Shown piece after piece: positions 43,001 to 51,361 of a stretch of 64,000 nt of DNA. Each line of letters opens with the position of its first letter. Position 1 is the first letter of the stretch. The stretch is from positions 1,933,501 to 1,997,500 of the forward strand of contig JAUISW010000001.1 of assembly GCA_030434875.1 (NCBI GenBank), given 5' to 3'. The notes beneath the pieces are model-generated. The model saw nothing but the letters and a program-made list of their open reading frames with translations. It made no database searches and was not told the DNA's origin. The translations under genes and the position numbers were made by a program. Source of the stretch: Lachnospiraceae bacterium C1.1. Its GTDB lineage: Bacteria; Bacillota; Clostridia; Lachnospirales; Lachnospiraceae.

Positions 43001-44998
43001 TTAATCACCGCTGACTATTGAGCAGTCTTCTATCATAACCGGTTTCCCCAATCGCCTGCATTCCTCAACATATGGTCCGGGATCTCCATAATAAGCATCT
43101 GCCATCACTACTGCCGTATTGCTATTAATATTTTCATCATTTATAACAAAATCCAGCCTGCTGTATTCCTCAACAAGCTGACTGTATTCTTCCCATAGTT
43201 GAGGTCTCATTTCCGGAAGCGATTTTCTGATCATGGGATCAGGATACCAAATAAGCGTTATTTTGTCGCTGCTTTGCATAAATATTGAAAAAACATCACG
43301 GATTTTTCTTAAAAACCTGTCCTCATTAGCAAGAATGGAACTAATGCTTATATAGTAAAGAACAGCTTTTCTATTGCCTATTTTTTCTTTTAATGCTTCA
43401 TCAATTTCTTTTTCGGGTACAGCGCATGGTTCCTTACAATCCTCAATGGCTTGTATTTTTTCTTCCCATATATACCTGCTGTTTTCCCCTGCAAATCTGA
43501 CAAGCTCCTCTATATAACATATTCTTAAATTTTCTGAAGGAACTATCACCAGATCCGCATTCATTATCCCGGGTTTCCGCACAAGGTATTCAAGTGTCTT
43601 CAACGCAGTTTTATCTGAAGCTATTATTTCTTTTGGAATGATGTATGGAACACATACAAGTTTTTCTGTACACATTTTTAATTTGTCTGAGTGATAATCA
43701 GGGTGTACCATAACCGTATAATCATAAAAGTCATTGGGATTCTGGAAATATATCAGATCCGGATGCTCTTTCTCGAGATTATATTCTTTATAGTCAACAA
43801 TATGAAGCTTTTCCGGCAGTTTTTCCATATCGTAATGAGCCTCATAATTTTTCCCAAATGCAAATCTGTCGAACCATGGAACCGGCATGACAGACACTTC
43901 ATTACTATTATCAGAATTTAGTTTTTCCCAGATATGATCCAGCTCATTCCAGCTCTCAGCATTAAAAGGTATAAAAAGAACCTTTTTCTTCCTGTCTGTC
44001 ATATCCGTTTTCGCTTCAGCATCTATTTTTCTTTTTAATTCTGATTTTTTATCATAATAAAATCTGTAAGGAATCCTTCCGCTGTCAATTAAGTTTTCCA
44101 ACTGCGTTTCATATGCCGAATAGGCCGGATAATTGTGAGCTGCCTGCCCACGGACAATGCGCATATAATCGCCATATTCTATCTTTAGTACCTCATCATA
44201 CCTTGCAGGTACAGGTATCTCCAGATTTTCAAAAGGTATTCTGATAATGTTGTCAAAAAGCCGGATATCATACTTATGGCTGTTATCCTTTGTCCAATAA
44301 TACATTAAAGCAACTTCTTCTGCTCCGTCACGTCCATAGAGCGAGTATAACTGTTCTGCCAGTTCATACATCTGCACTCTGATCGAGCAATTCCGATCAA
44401 TTTCTGCTCCTGTAAGTTCCTCTACTTCCCTGATGACCTCCTCCAGATCTTCTGCCGTGGTATTTTCATCTTTTTCTGCCGATCCACTGTCATAAACTGC
44501 CTTTGCAACAATTTTTCTTATATCCTCTTCTTCTTTATCAGGCGAAATATAATCAAGCGGAAAAATGTCTATGCTTGCGGGATATGGAAAACCATGGTAT
44601 TTTTGAAGCCATTCTTCTTCTGTATGTATAGCCTGGCCGTTAGCTACCCATGTGATAAGCAGATCATTTTCCAGCTCATGATAGTCCGCCACAATATATC
44701 CATCAGGAAGTTCTTCTTTTGCATATTCCCTGAATTTCATATAATCGTCCCTTAGCATTGCAAAGTCAAGGTCATCATCCCATGGGATAAAGCCCCCATG
44801 ACGCACTGCTCCTAATAGTGTTCCACAGTCAGCAAATATCTTCAATCCATGCCGGCTGCAAACCCTTTCAACCTCCTTAAATACTTCCATACCTGCAGCC
44901 CAACAGCATTTCATGAGACCGTCAACATAAAAACCGTCCCTTATCTCACTATGAAACCATTCAAGTGGAAATTGAAGTAAAGACCTCACCCTGATCAT
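43001..44998 (-). CDS. LicD family protein with a C-terminal GT-B-like (glycerophosphotransferase-like) region
   Basis: A 665-residue protein with two parts. Residues 1 to about 315 are LicD ([33 protein letters not shown]), related to enzymes that transfer phosphocholine or other phospho groups to glycans. From about 325, VLFIPFNAESWNELDHIWEKL, VSVMPVPWFDRFAFG and LIYFQNPNDFYDY look like a GT-B N-terminal half, and LIWYPDPMIRKSLPEMRPQLW with ADAYYGDPGPYVEECRRLGKPVMI its C-terminal half, reminiscent of CDP-glycerol glycerophosphotransferases. Paralogues align from a Met where this gene has a CTT codon, so the start is unsettled: ATG 44998, ATG 45019 or a nearby GTG. Confidence 0.82.
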   Translation of the reverse strand: MIRVRSLLQFPLEWFHSEIRDGFYVDGLMKCCWAAGMEVFKEVERVCSRHGLKIFADCGTLLGAVRHGGFIPWDDDLDFAMLRDDYMKFREYAKEELPDGYIVADYHELENDLLITWVANGQAIHTEEEWLQKYHGFPYPASIDIFPLDYISPDKEEEDIRKIVAKAVYDSGSAEKDENTTAEDLEEVIREVEELTGAEIDRNCSIRVQMYELAEQLYSLYGRDGAEEVALMYYWTKDNSHKYDIRLFDNIIRIPFENLEIPVPARYDEVLKIEYGDYMRIVRGQAAHNYPAYSAYETQLENLIDSGRIPYRFYYDKKSELKRKIDAEAKTDMTDRKKKVLFIPFNAESWNELDHIWEKLNSDNSNEVSVMPVPWFDRFAFGKNYEAHYDMEKLPEKLHIVDYKEYNLEKEHPDLIYFQNPNDFYDYTVMVHPDYHSDKLKMCTEKLVCVPYIIPKEIIASDKTALKTLEYLVRKPGIMNADLVIVPSENLRICYIEELVRFAGENSRYIWEEKIQAIEDCKEPCAVPEKEIDEALKEKIGNRKAVLYYISISSILANEDRFLRKIRDVFSIFMQSSDKITLIWYPDPMIRKSLPEMRPQLWEEYSQLVEEYSRLDFVINDENINSNTAVVMADAYYGDPGPYVEECRRLGKPVMIEDCSIVSGD

Positions 44999-45076
44999 CC
45001 CCCAAAAAAGATATTGCATTTACTATAAACTATTATAACATTCCTAAAAAGATTACATCGTATAAAATCAGGCACA

Positions 45077-45106
45077 CAAAAAGGGGATGCTTTCGCATCC
45101 CCCTTT
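45077..45106 (-). terminator. flagellin gene terminator
   Basis: On the minus strand AAAGGGGGATGC pairs with GCATCCCCTTTTT around a short loop, followed by a T-run. It lies about 50 bp after the flagellin stop. Confidence 0.88.
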
Positions 45107-45152
45107 CTGGTAGCTGTAGTCTTCAAACAGATCTCTTTTAACTTTACGATGA

Positions 45153-45983
45153 TTAGCCGAGAATTGAAAGAACACCCTGATTGAGCTGATTAGCCTGAGC
45201 CAGCATCGACTGACCAGCCTGTGCAAGAATGTTATTATTCGAATATCTAACCATCTCTGCTGCCATATCTGTATCGCGGATCGTGCTTTCAGCTGACTGA
45301 GTATTCTCAACTGTATTGTCAACGCTCTTAATCGTGTACTCAAGTCTGTTCTGGATAGCACCGAGTGAAGCTCTCATCTTTGATACTGCAACAAGTGCGC
45401 TCTTAATGTTCTGGATAGCAGATCTAGCGTTTACACCTGAATTACCGGTAACTTTAATTTTTCCAGTGTTAACACTAAGACTTGTTGCGGAAAGATTGCT
45501 TATGCTAACCTTGATCTGGTTATCAGAGGTACTCTCAGCACCAACCTGAAGGCTCTTTCCTGTGAATGTACCATCAAGGAGCTTCTGGTTATTAAATTCT
45601 GTTACAGATGCTGTACGTGTGATTTCAGATGAAAGTGCTGTCATCTCCATCTGGATATAGCTTCTGTCTGCACTTGTAAGTGTGTCTGTTGATGCCTTTA
45701 CAGAAAGCTCATTCATTCTCTGGAGCATGTTCTGAATTTCAGCTATAGCACCTTCAGCTGTCTGTACTGCTGAGATACCATCCTGAGCATTAGCTGAAGC
45801 CTGTGTAAGACCTCTGATCTGACGTCTCATCTTCTCGGATATAGCCAATCCTGCTGCATCATCTGCTGCACGGTTAATCTTATATCCTGATGAAAGCTTC
45901 TCACTGGACTTCTGCTGATTACCAACTGTGATGCCGAGATTTCTGTTTGCGTTCATTGCTGCGATGTTGTGTTGTACTACCAT
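45153..45983 (-). CDS. hag: flagellin
   Basis: The filament subunit, 276 residues. The N-terminal D0/D1 domain reads [33 protein letters not shown] and continues to [17 protein letters not shown]; the C-terminal domain has [36 protein letters not shown] helices. The central variable part is very short, with about 60 residues rich in Ser, Thr and Asn that could carry O-glycans. The ATG at 45983 follows AAGGAGG; an upstream in-frame ATG runs through the leader hairpin and is rejected. A sigma-D type promoter lies upstream. Secretion and capping partners (fliD and a putative chaperone) are adjacent. Confidence 0.96.
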   Translation of the reverse strand: MVVQHNIAAMNANRNLGITVGNQQKSSEKLSSGYKINRAADDAAGLAISEKMRRQIRGLTQASANAQDGISAVQTAEGAIAEIQNMLQRMNELSVKASTDTLTSADRSYIQMEMTALSSEITRTASVTEFNNQKLLDGTFTGKSLQVGAESTSDNQIKVSISNLSATSLSVNTGKIKVTGNSGVNARSAIQNIKSALVAVSKMRASLGAIQNRLEYTIKSVDNTVENTQSAESTIRDTDMAAEMVRYSNNNILAQAGQSMLAQANQLNQGVLSILG

Positions 45984-46008
45984 ATTTGTTTCCTCCTTGA
46001 ATTTACCG

Positions 46009-46024
46009 GTGGCATCCTTGCCAC
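46009..46024 (-). promoter_or_regulatory. candidate CsrA-binding hairpin in the flagellin leader
   Basis: On the mRNA GTGGCA-AGGA-TGCCAC forms a perfect 6-bp stem with GGA in the loop, the classical CsrA site. It lies some 25 bases before the flagellin ATG. The ribosome binding site AAGGAGGA (45991-45998) could be the second site. csrA and fliW are nearby, so FliW-CsrA feedback on flagellin translation is likely. Confidence 0.7.
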
Positions 46025-46099
46025 TCGTTTGCATTTTACCGGTTCGTAAATTTCCTTATGCTGGCGTTTTGTGAACCGGTTTTAATTTTTACAATTTAT

Positions 46100-46126
46100 A
46101 TATCGGACTCTTTTGAAAATACTTTA
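46100..46126 (-). promoter_or_regulatory. sigma-D (sigma-28) type promoter of flagellin
   Basis: TAAA, exactly 15 bp, then TCCGATAT, one mismatch from the B. subtilis motility consensus (TAAA-N15-GCCGATAT). It is about 115 bp upstream of the flagellin start. A second hairpin, ACCGGTTC...GAACCGGT, lies between. Confidence 0.85.
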
Positions 46127-46157
46127 GCTTAAATGTATACTTTTTTTGTATTATTTT

Positions 46158-46643
46158 TCATACACTACTTCTGCTGTCATAAAACATGGACTGGACGTTT
46201 TTTGATGCACTCATTGTCTGGTAATAATTTATAGCAGCTCCTGAATTTTTATGGGCAGCCTTGATTTTTTCCCTTTCAGCAGAAAAAAATCTTTCCATAA
46301 GATTCTTTATTTCCTTCTCATCATTCTCTGTCTCTTTTGTAAGAAAATTTAATTTTTCTATTTTCTCCCGAAGATTGGATATTCCCTTCTCTGACTGTAT
46401 CATTCCTGTTTTCAGCTCACTTGAAAATGACTCATACAGTCTGTCAGACTCTTCATTCAATGATGCTATCCTTTCGATCAGATCAGCTTTATCTGCCATG
46501 ATCACATCATATCTCTTCTCATCAAAAGTCCCATCATCAGAAAAATTATCTCTTAAATCCCTGTTCAGTCTTCCTACTTTTTCCAAGGCCAGAATCTTAT
46601 CTTCAAAATTTGCTATAGTCTTTTCCAGACATGAATCGCTCAT
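46158..46643 (-). CDS. putative flagellar export chaperone or accessory protein downstream of fliD
   Basis: A 161-residue, helical, highly charged protein with a long predicted coiled coil (residues about 25-125, repeated Glu/Lys heptads) and a C-terminal tail AINYYQTMSASKNVQSMFYDS. It lies 12 bp after fliD with an AGGGGGAT site, where Firmicutes usually have fliS, fliT or flgN-like chaperone genes. Overall shape and tail resemble FlgN/FliT-type chaperones more than FliS. I could not make a motif-level match, so the role is inferred from position and shape. Confidence 0.6.
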   Translation of the reverse strand: MSDSCLEKTIANFEDKILALEKVGRLNRDLRDNFSDDGTFDEKRYDVIMADKADLIERIASLNEESDRLYESFSSELKTGMIQSEKGISNLREKIEKLNFLTKETENDEKEIKNLMERFFSAEREKIKAAHKNSGAAINYYQTMSASKNVQSMFYDSRSSV

Positions 46644-46655
46644 CCTATCCCCCTA

Positions 46656-48182
46656 TCAAACACTTGAATAAGTTCCTCCAATAAGACTTGCAAAAGCAGA
46701 TGAATTTGAATTTATCTTGCTTAGTGCTGTCTCCATTGCTGCAAACTTATTATAATAATAGTCCTGTTTTGCAGTCAGTTCGTCCTCAGCTTCTGATATT
46801 TTAGTATTATAGGAGCTGTAATTACTTGCCATCAGCTTGTCCTCATAAACAGTAAAGGCTGATTTATACTGTGTTCCCTTCATCTGATCATACATCTTTG
46901 TGGAAAGATTCCTTGTAAGCTGCATGAAGAAACTAGATACAGTATCAGGATCCGTCTGGATCATGGTCTTCAATACATCATCTTTAGAAGATGTATACTC
47001 GTCATCAGAGTCTCCGGCAATGTGATAAGCATATCTTTCATTTTCCTCTGCCTCAAAATATCCAAGAGTATCTATTCCAAAGTATGAAAGTGACAATTCC
47101 TTGCCATTGACTGTAAATGATGAAGCCATAGCCATCTTCATTGCCTGACTGGTATCGTAAAGGCTGGTATCTTTCCTTAGAAGAGCAGATTTAATCTTGT
47201 TCTCCCAATCCTCTATCTCGGAATCGCTCATAGCATCCTTCTGTTCATCGGTAAGCATCTTGTAGCTGTCAGCAGAATCCGCATTATACAGAGCATCCAT
47301 CTTATTTATCAATGTATTATACTCTTTAAGGAATTTCTTAATGTTATCATATATTCCACTTGTATCTGTCGTAGTAGAAAGAGTAACATTGCTATCTGTG
47401 GTCTGATTAACAGTAATTGCCAGTCCATTGATTTCAAAACTGTTATTTGAAGATTTATATGATGCACCGTTAAGAGTAATTTGGGCATCTGTGCCGTCAA
47501 TCTTCTTGCCATCATAGGTTCCGCTATCTGTATTGTAATTAAGCCCCAATGCAACTAAAATTGCACTATCATCACCCTCACCGCTTGTGGTGCCTGTGCT
47601 ACTGTCATAACCGCTATAAATCTCAAAGTTTCCAGCATCTCCCATCTTACTTGAGCCAATATAAAACCGATGGTTATTTTCATCAAAGCTAGCGGTTATA
47701 CCGTTCACATTGTTTAATTTGCTCGCTATAGAGGACATTGTATCAGCACTCTCTATATCTATTTTAGTTACATCGTCCCCAACCTTTACATAAAAAGAAC
47801 CTGTTGTAGACGGTGCTGTGTCCGATGTGGCATTAGTAATACTGCCTCCTGTAAGATATCCTGCCTTCGCAAGAGAGCTTACAGACAATGTCTGAGTCGT
47901 ATTTATCGCATTTGAAGATGTTGTGACCGTTGCCACGCTCGAATCACTCACACTAGTTGTTTTACTATTATAACCTGAGGTATATCGGAGCTCTGAAAAA
48001 GTGGAACTGTTATAAAAAGACATTATCTCTTTATTCAGTTCTTTCCACTTATCCTGTTTCCATGAAAGTTTCTTCTGATTTCCCTTGAGTGTATCTACTT
48101 TTGTCTGATAACGGCTTGTGAGAGCGGTTATCAGGGTCTCAGTATCTAACCCGGAGTTAAGTCCCGTTATCCTGTTAGCCAT
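46656..48182 (-). CDS. fliD: flagellar hook-associated protein 2 (filament cap)
   Basis: FliD caps the filament and assists flagellin folding at the tip. The N-terminal ITGLNSGLDTETLITALTSRY is the family signature (SGLDxxxxI). The middle has the FliD_C-type part with ITVNQTTDSNVTLS, and the C-terminus is a coiled coil ending in YYNKFAAMETALSKINSNSSAFASLIGG, typical of FliD. Length is 508 residues. It has its own sigma-D type promoter and a leader hairpin with GGA. The Ser/Thr-rich central region may also be modified by the surrounding transferases. Confidence 0.94.
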   Translation of the reverse strand: MANRITGLNSGLDTETLITALTSRYQTKVDTLKGNQKKLSWKQDKWKELNKEIMSFYNSSTFSELRYTSGYNSKTTSVSDSSVATVTTSSNAINTTQTLSVSSLAKAGYLTGGSITNATSDTAPSTTGSFYVKVGDDVTKIDIESADTMSSIASKLNNVNGITASFDENNHRFYIGSSKMGDAGNFEIYSGYDSSTGTTSGEGDDSAILVALGLNYNTDSGTYDGKKIDGTDAQITLNGASYKSSNNSFEINGLAITVNQTTDSNVTLSTTTDTSGIYDNIKKFLKEYNTLINKMDALYNADSADSYKMLTDEQKDAMSDSEIEDWENKIKSALLRKDTSLYDTSQAMKMAMASSFTVNGKELSLSYFGIDTLGYFEAEENERYAYHIAGDSDDEYTSSKDDVLKTMIQTDPDTVSSFFMQLTRNLSTKMYDQMKGTQYKSAFTVYEDKLMASNYSSYNTKISEAEDELTAKQDYYYNKFAAMETALSKINSNSSAFASLIGGTYSSV

Positions 48183-48277
48183 ATTTTGATCTCCTCTCTA
48201 AAAAACTTATATTAAGATTGCCATTCCAATTATCATAATTAACCACTCATCACCTTTCACCTCCATGTGTTTCAAAA

Positions 48278-48297
48278 GGATTACATCCTTATAATCC
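48278..48297 (-). promoter_or_regulatory. candidate CsrA-binding hairpin in the fliD leader
   Basis: GGATTA pairs with TAATCC around the loop TAAGGATG, which presents AGGA. It lies within the roughly 130-nt leader that follows the sigma-D promoter, though far (about 95 nt) from the fliD start, so any effect on translation would need another site. Confidence 0.45.
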
Positions 48298-48319
48298 CAT
48301 TCTAATATGTCTAACAGTT

Positions 48320-48346
48320 ATATCGGATATTAAAAGAAAATATTGA
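48320..48346 (-). promoter_or_regulatory. sigma-D (sigma-28) type promoter of fliD
   Basis: TCAA, exactly 15 bp, then TCCGATAT. The -10 element is identical to that of flagellin, and the -35 differs by one base. It lies about 140 bp upstream of fliD. Confidence 0.78.
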
Positions 48347-48404
48347 GTAAATCATAAAAAAATAATCTTTTTTATAAATTTTTAACATTTCCACTAACGG
48401 ATAA

Positions 48405-49379
48405 TCAGTCCCACTTTTCCTTCAAGGCTCCCTCATCAAATTCCCTTTGTGCGATCAGTAATATCTGCTTTGCAGATAATTTCTTCTGATATTCCGGATT
48501 ATCAAATATCCCTCTTGTATCCTCTCTCGGTGCCTGATTTTTCTCAAATGAAATAGCAAAAAAATCATGTCCAAGCCATTCCAGATCAGATTCTGAAATT
48601 TTATTTATATCAAAAAACATTGATCCATATCTGAACGAATGCCACTCCCTCATTCTGTATGCAAACATATCCGTATATGCGATATAAGTTCCATAAGTTT
48701 CATATTCACTGAAGGCAGTACCATTAAGTTCATACGCTGACAACGAATAAAATATCTTTTCCCAGAAACTTCTACCCTTTATATCATCATTAGCCTCTAT
48801 CTTACTGATAAGTTTTTTTACAATATCAGTCTTAAAAAGCATGTGTTCAGCAACAAATGACTGCTCAAAAATTTTCTGCATGCCAGGTATAAGCCTGCCC
48901 AGTTCTTCAAAATACATTTCATGAAATTCATGCTTTGTATCCAGATACGGAATTCCATTTTCTGAGAACATTGAAAATTCTTTACACGGAACTGTATCAC
49001 CATCCCACACGAGATAATACTCATTGTCCGTCCTATAAGCTATCAGATATTTAAGGAACTGCTGATAATACCATCCGACTGCACCTCGCGGTATGGGATC
49101 CCCATTCAGCAGTTCCTGCATACATTCCTCCATTACACAAGCGGCCTCTTCAAAAGGCAATATCTCATTCTCATCAAGAAAACGCACCTTTTTCAGCGCC
49201 TCTTCCCCAATATCCCCCTCTTCCGCTTCCTTTTCTATCAGTTTTCCTACCTCTTCACTGCCAACGAAATAAACATACCTCACAGGAAGGTATCTTATCA
49301 TTCTGTCCTGAAGAGGCTTTACCCTTTCCATATCAGATGCAGTTGTCACTATGTATGCATCATATAGCTCTTTGTCCAT
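48405..49379 (-). CDS. DUF6492-like (glycosyltransferase-like) protein
   Basis: A 324-residue cytosolic protein. It shows GWYYQQFLKYLIAY, the DxD-like EYYLVWDGDTVPCKEFSMFSEN, and QSFVAEHMLFKTDIVKKLIS. These match the DUF6492 type, which has a GT-A-like arrangement with WDxDT as a possible metal site. A paralogue lies at 58.5 kb. It overlaps the end of the upstream licD gene by 20 bp, so the pair is co-translated. A likely role is sugar transfer in the same modification path. Function is not established. Confidence 0.72.
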   Translation of the reverse strand: MDKELYDAYIVTTASDMERVKPLQDRMIRYLPVRYVYFVGSEEVGKLIEKEAEEGDIGEEALKKVRFLDENEILPFEEAACVMEECMQELLNGDPIPRGAVGWYYQQFLKYLIAYRTDNEYYLVWDGDTVPCKEFSMFSENGIPYLDTKHEFHEMYFEELGRLIPGMQKIFEQSFVAEHMLFKTDIVKKLISKIEANDDIKGRSFWEKIFYSLSAYELNGTAFSEYETYGTYIAYTDMFAYRMREWHSFRYGSMFFDINKISESDLEWLGHDFFAISFEKNQAPREDTRGIFDNPEYQKKLSAKQILLIAQREFDEGALKEKWD

Positions 49380-50418
49380 TTAATCCCCTGTCCTCTATAT
49401 CCGGATAATAATATGCAGACATTATTTCAGAAATCTCCGGATTACTTTCCGCATATTCCTTTACCCTGGCTTCCCATTTTTTATAATACGGATATTCATG
49501 CACGCTTACCGTAGAAGGTATCATATAATTCGCTCCATAATTAACCTTCAAAACCTCATCAAATCCATCCGGAGCGTAAATAACCCCACTTTCAAAAGGA
49601 ATTTTTACCTGCTTTTCAAACCATTTTTCTCTGAACACAAAATTCCCATCTTTATATATATAATGCCTTAAAAAGGCAAGCCTGTCTGAACCTGTTCCTG
49701 CAAACATAGAACTCACTGCGTCCAACAGCATATCAAGCTGTATCAGGATATCTCCGTTTTTATCCATTTCCTGTCCCAGCAGCTCTTCGATTTCATATAC
49801 TTTTTCCTTGACATCCTCTTCAATATTTTCCCACCTCAGAAAATCAAGGTTATGGTTCTCATCTGCCTTTTCTTTTATTTTCAGACGTATATAATTAAGA
49901 AGCTTATGAAGTTCTTTCATTATGCTGTCCTCTTCCGGATTATCAGAAATGTAATCAAGAGGATAGAGATCGATCCCGGAAGGATATGGAAAACCATGAA
50001 AATAGTTCATGTGTTCAGGATTAAAGTCTGGGAGACGTGAGGTATTGATCCTTGTAATTCCATCATAATCTGCAACATAATTCTGCATGTCATTGTAATC
50101 ATACTCATCATAGGTTTCCACCGTATAAAAAGATGGCAGTTCATAGGGCGCATACTGCAGAAACCTCATGTAGTCCGCACGTTTCATTGCTATATCCACA
50201 TCATCATCCCACGGAATAAAGCCGTGATGCCTCACTCCGCCAAGCAAAGTCCCACAAAAGGCGAACCATTGGATATTATGCCTTTCACATACTTTGGACA
50301 TATCAGCTATTGTCTGCATTCCCGCTGCCCAACACCTTTTCATTAGGGAAGATACCTTAAAGTCCCCCCTTTTTTCCTCCAGAAAAAAATCTTCTCCAAA
50401 GTTAAAAGACACTTCCAT
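49360..50418 (-). CDS. LicD family phosphotransferase-like protein
   Basis: A 352-residue LicD protein without the C-terminal GT-B-like part. The core is [33 protein letters not shown], where the DDDxD acidic cluster is catalytic in the nucleotidyltransferase-like fold. LicD proteins add phosphocholine or other phosphate-linked groups to glycans. The ATG at 50418, preceded by AGAGGG, lies 16 bp after the csrA stop; an earlier ATG overlapping csrA lacks a site. It is in the fliW-csrA-licD-DUF6492 operon, which ties the modification to flagella. Confidence 0.88.
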   Translation of the reverse strand: MEVSFNFGEDFFLEEKRGDFKVSSLMKRCWAAGMQTIADMSKVCERHNIQWFAFCGTLLGGVRHHGFIPWDDDVDIAMKRADYMRFLQYAPYELPSFYTVETYDEYDYNDMQNYVADYDGITRINTSRLPDFNPEHMNYFHGFPYPSGIDLYPLDYISDNPEEDSIMKELHKLLNYIRLKIKEKADENHNLDFLRWENIEEDVKEKVYEIEELLGQEMDKNGDILIQLDMLLDAVSSMFAGTGSDRLAFLRHYIYKDGNFVFREKWFEKQVKIPFESGVIYAPDGFDEVLKVNYGANYMIPSTVSVHEYPYYKKWEARVKEYAESNPEISEIMSAYYYPDIEDRGLNGQRAI

Positions 50419-50434
50419 ATTTTCCCTCTGATCT

Positions 50435-50650
50435 TCAGATAAGTTCATTTAATTTATTTAGAGTCTCTGTATCTACAGACTTACGGTTCTCCTCTTCTAT
50501 CTGTTTGTAGACTTCCTTGCGGTATATCGCTATTTCTTTCGGAGCTGAAATTCCGATTTTTACCTGATCCCCCCTGATTTCCAGGACATTTATCTCTATA
50601 TTGTTATCAATAACTATCGCTTCATTTTTTCTCCTCGATAATGTAAGCAT
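50435..50650 (-). CDS. csrA: carbon storage regulator CsrA
   Basis: An RNA-binding translational repressor; in Firmicutes it blocks flagellin translation and is titrated by FliW. The 71-residue sequence is MLTLSRRKNEAIVIDNNIEI followed by VKIGISAPKEIAIYRKEVY, with the conserved Arg of the RNA-binding surface. It lies 17 bp after fliW and is followed closely by a licD gene. The leaders of flagellin and fliD contain candidate sites. Confidence 0.97.
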   Translation of the reverse strand: MLTLSRRKNEAIVIDNNIEINVLEIRGDQVKIGISAPKEIAIYRKEVYKQIEEENRKSVDTETLNKLNELI

Positions 50651-50666
50651 AATCTTACACCTCCCC

Positions 50667-51128
50667 TTATTTCCCGGCTTCTTCCTTCATCTTTTTCAAT
50701 ATCCCATATATGGGAAATTTAATATCATAGTCATCATCCTCGATTATGGTCTGTACTGCTTTCATAGTCTTTGTATTGATAATAAAAGGTCCTTTTAAAT
50801 TAACCGTCATCTTCTCTATATCATGAGGTACGGTTATAGTAACAAGGACAAGAATATCCTCACTTTCCCACTCTCCGATAAGCGATACCTTATCATTATC
50901 AACTTCAGGGTTAAAATCTGCTTTTACCAGCAGCGGATCAATAACCGGCATGGCAAACTGAGGCTCCTCAATTGACTGAAACCATTTTATAGGACTGTTC
51001 TCCTTTTCACTGTCATTTATCAAAGTAAAATTCTGTAAATTCGGAAAACCTACAATTCCCTTGGGGAAATTAACTATCTTTGTGTCTTCGATTTCTATTT
51101 CTCCAAAATTCCTTGTTACAAGTTTCAT
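50667..51128 (-). CDS. fliW: flagellar assembly factor FliW
   Basis: FliW binds flagellin or CsrA in turn, coupling flagellin secretion to its translation. The 153-residue protein has FGEIEIEDTKIVNFPKGIVGF, then PQFAMPVIDPL, and LVTITVPHDIEKMTVNLKGPFIIN, all family blocks. An AGGAGGTG site precedes its ATG. It is the first gene of the fliW-csrA-licD-DUF6492 group. Confidence 0.95.
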   Translation of the reverse strand: MKLVTRNFGEIEIEDTKIVNFPKGIVGFPNLQNFTLINDSEKENSPIKWFQSIEEPQFAMPVIDPLLVKADFNPEVDNDKVSLIGEWESEDILVLVTITVPHDIEKMTVNLKGPFIINTKTMKAVQTIIEDDDYDIKFPIYGILKKMKEEAGK

Positions 51129-51361
51129 TCCTACACCTCCTAATGTCAGTTATTATTTATTGATCCATATTGATTAATCACATTGGGAACACGTTAATTA
51201 TATAATATTTTATGCTAAATTACCAATGAGTATAAAGGATTAGGACGCATTTATTGTATTTTTGAATAAACAACTTGAATTCGCATATAGTTACAATTTA
51301 TAATTAATCTATCAATTACGTTTTATTTTACAATCTGACAGAATTTAGGAAGGTAGCTGCG

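Noticed and set aside
45316..45549. Long reading frames antisense to flagellin and to several glycosyltransferases
   Set aside because: Shadows of codon bias in the true genes; no ribosome binding sites or recognisable motifs.
48190..48270. A 19-codon hydrophobic reading frame in the fliD leader that could be a leader peptide
   Set aside because: Its ATG lacks an upstream ribosome binding site and no feature ties it to fliD; more likely chance.
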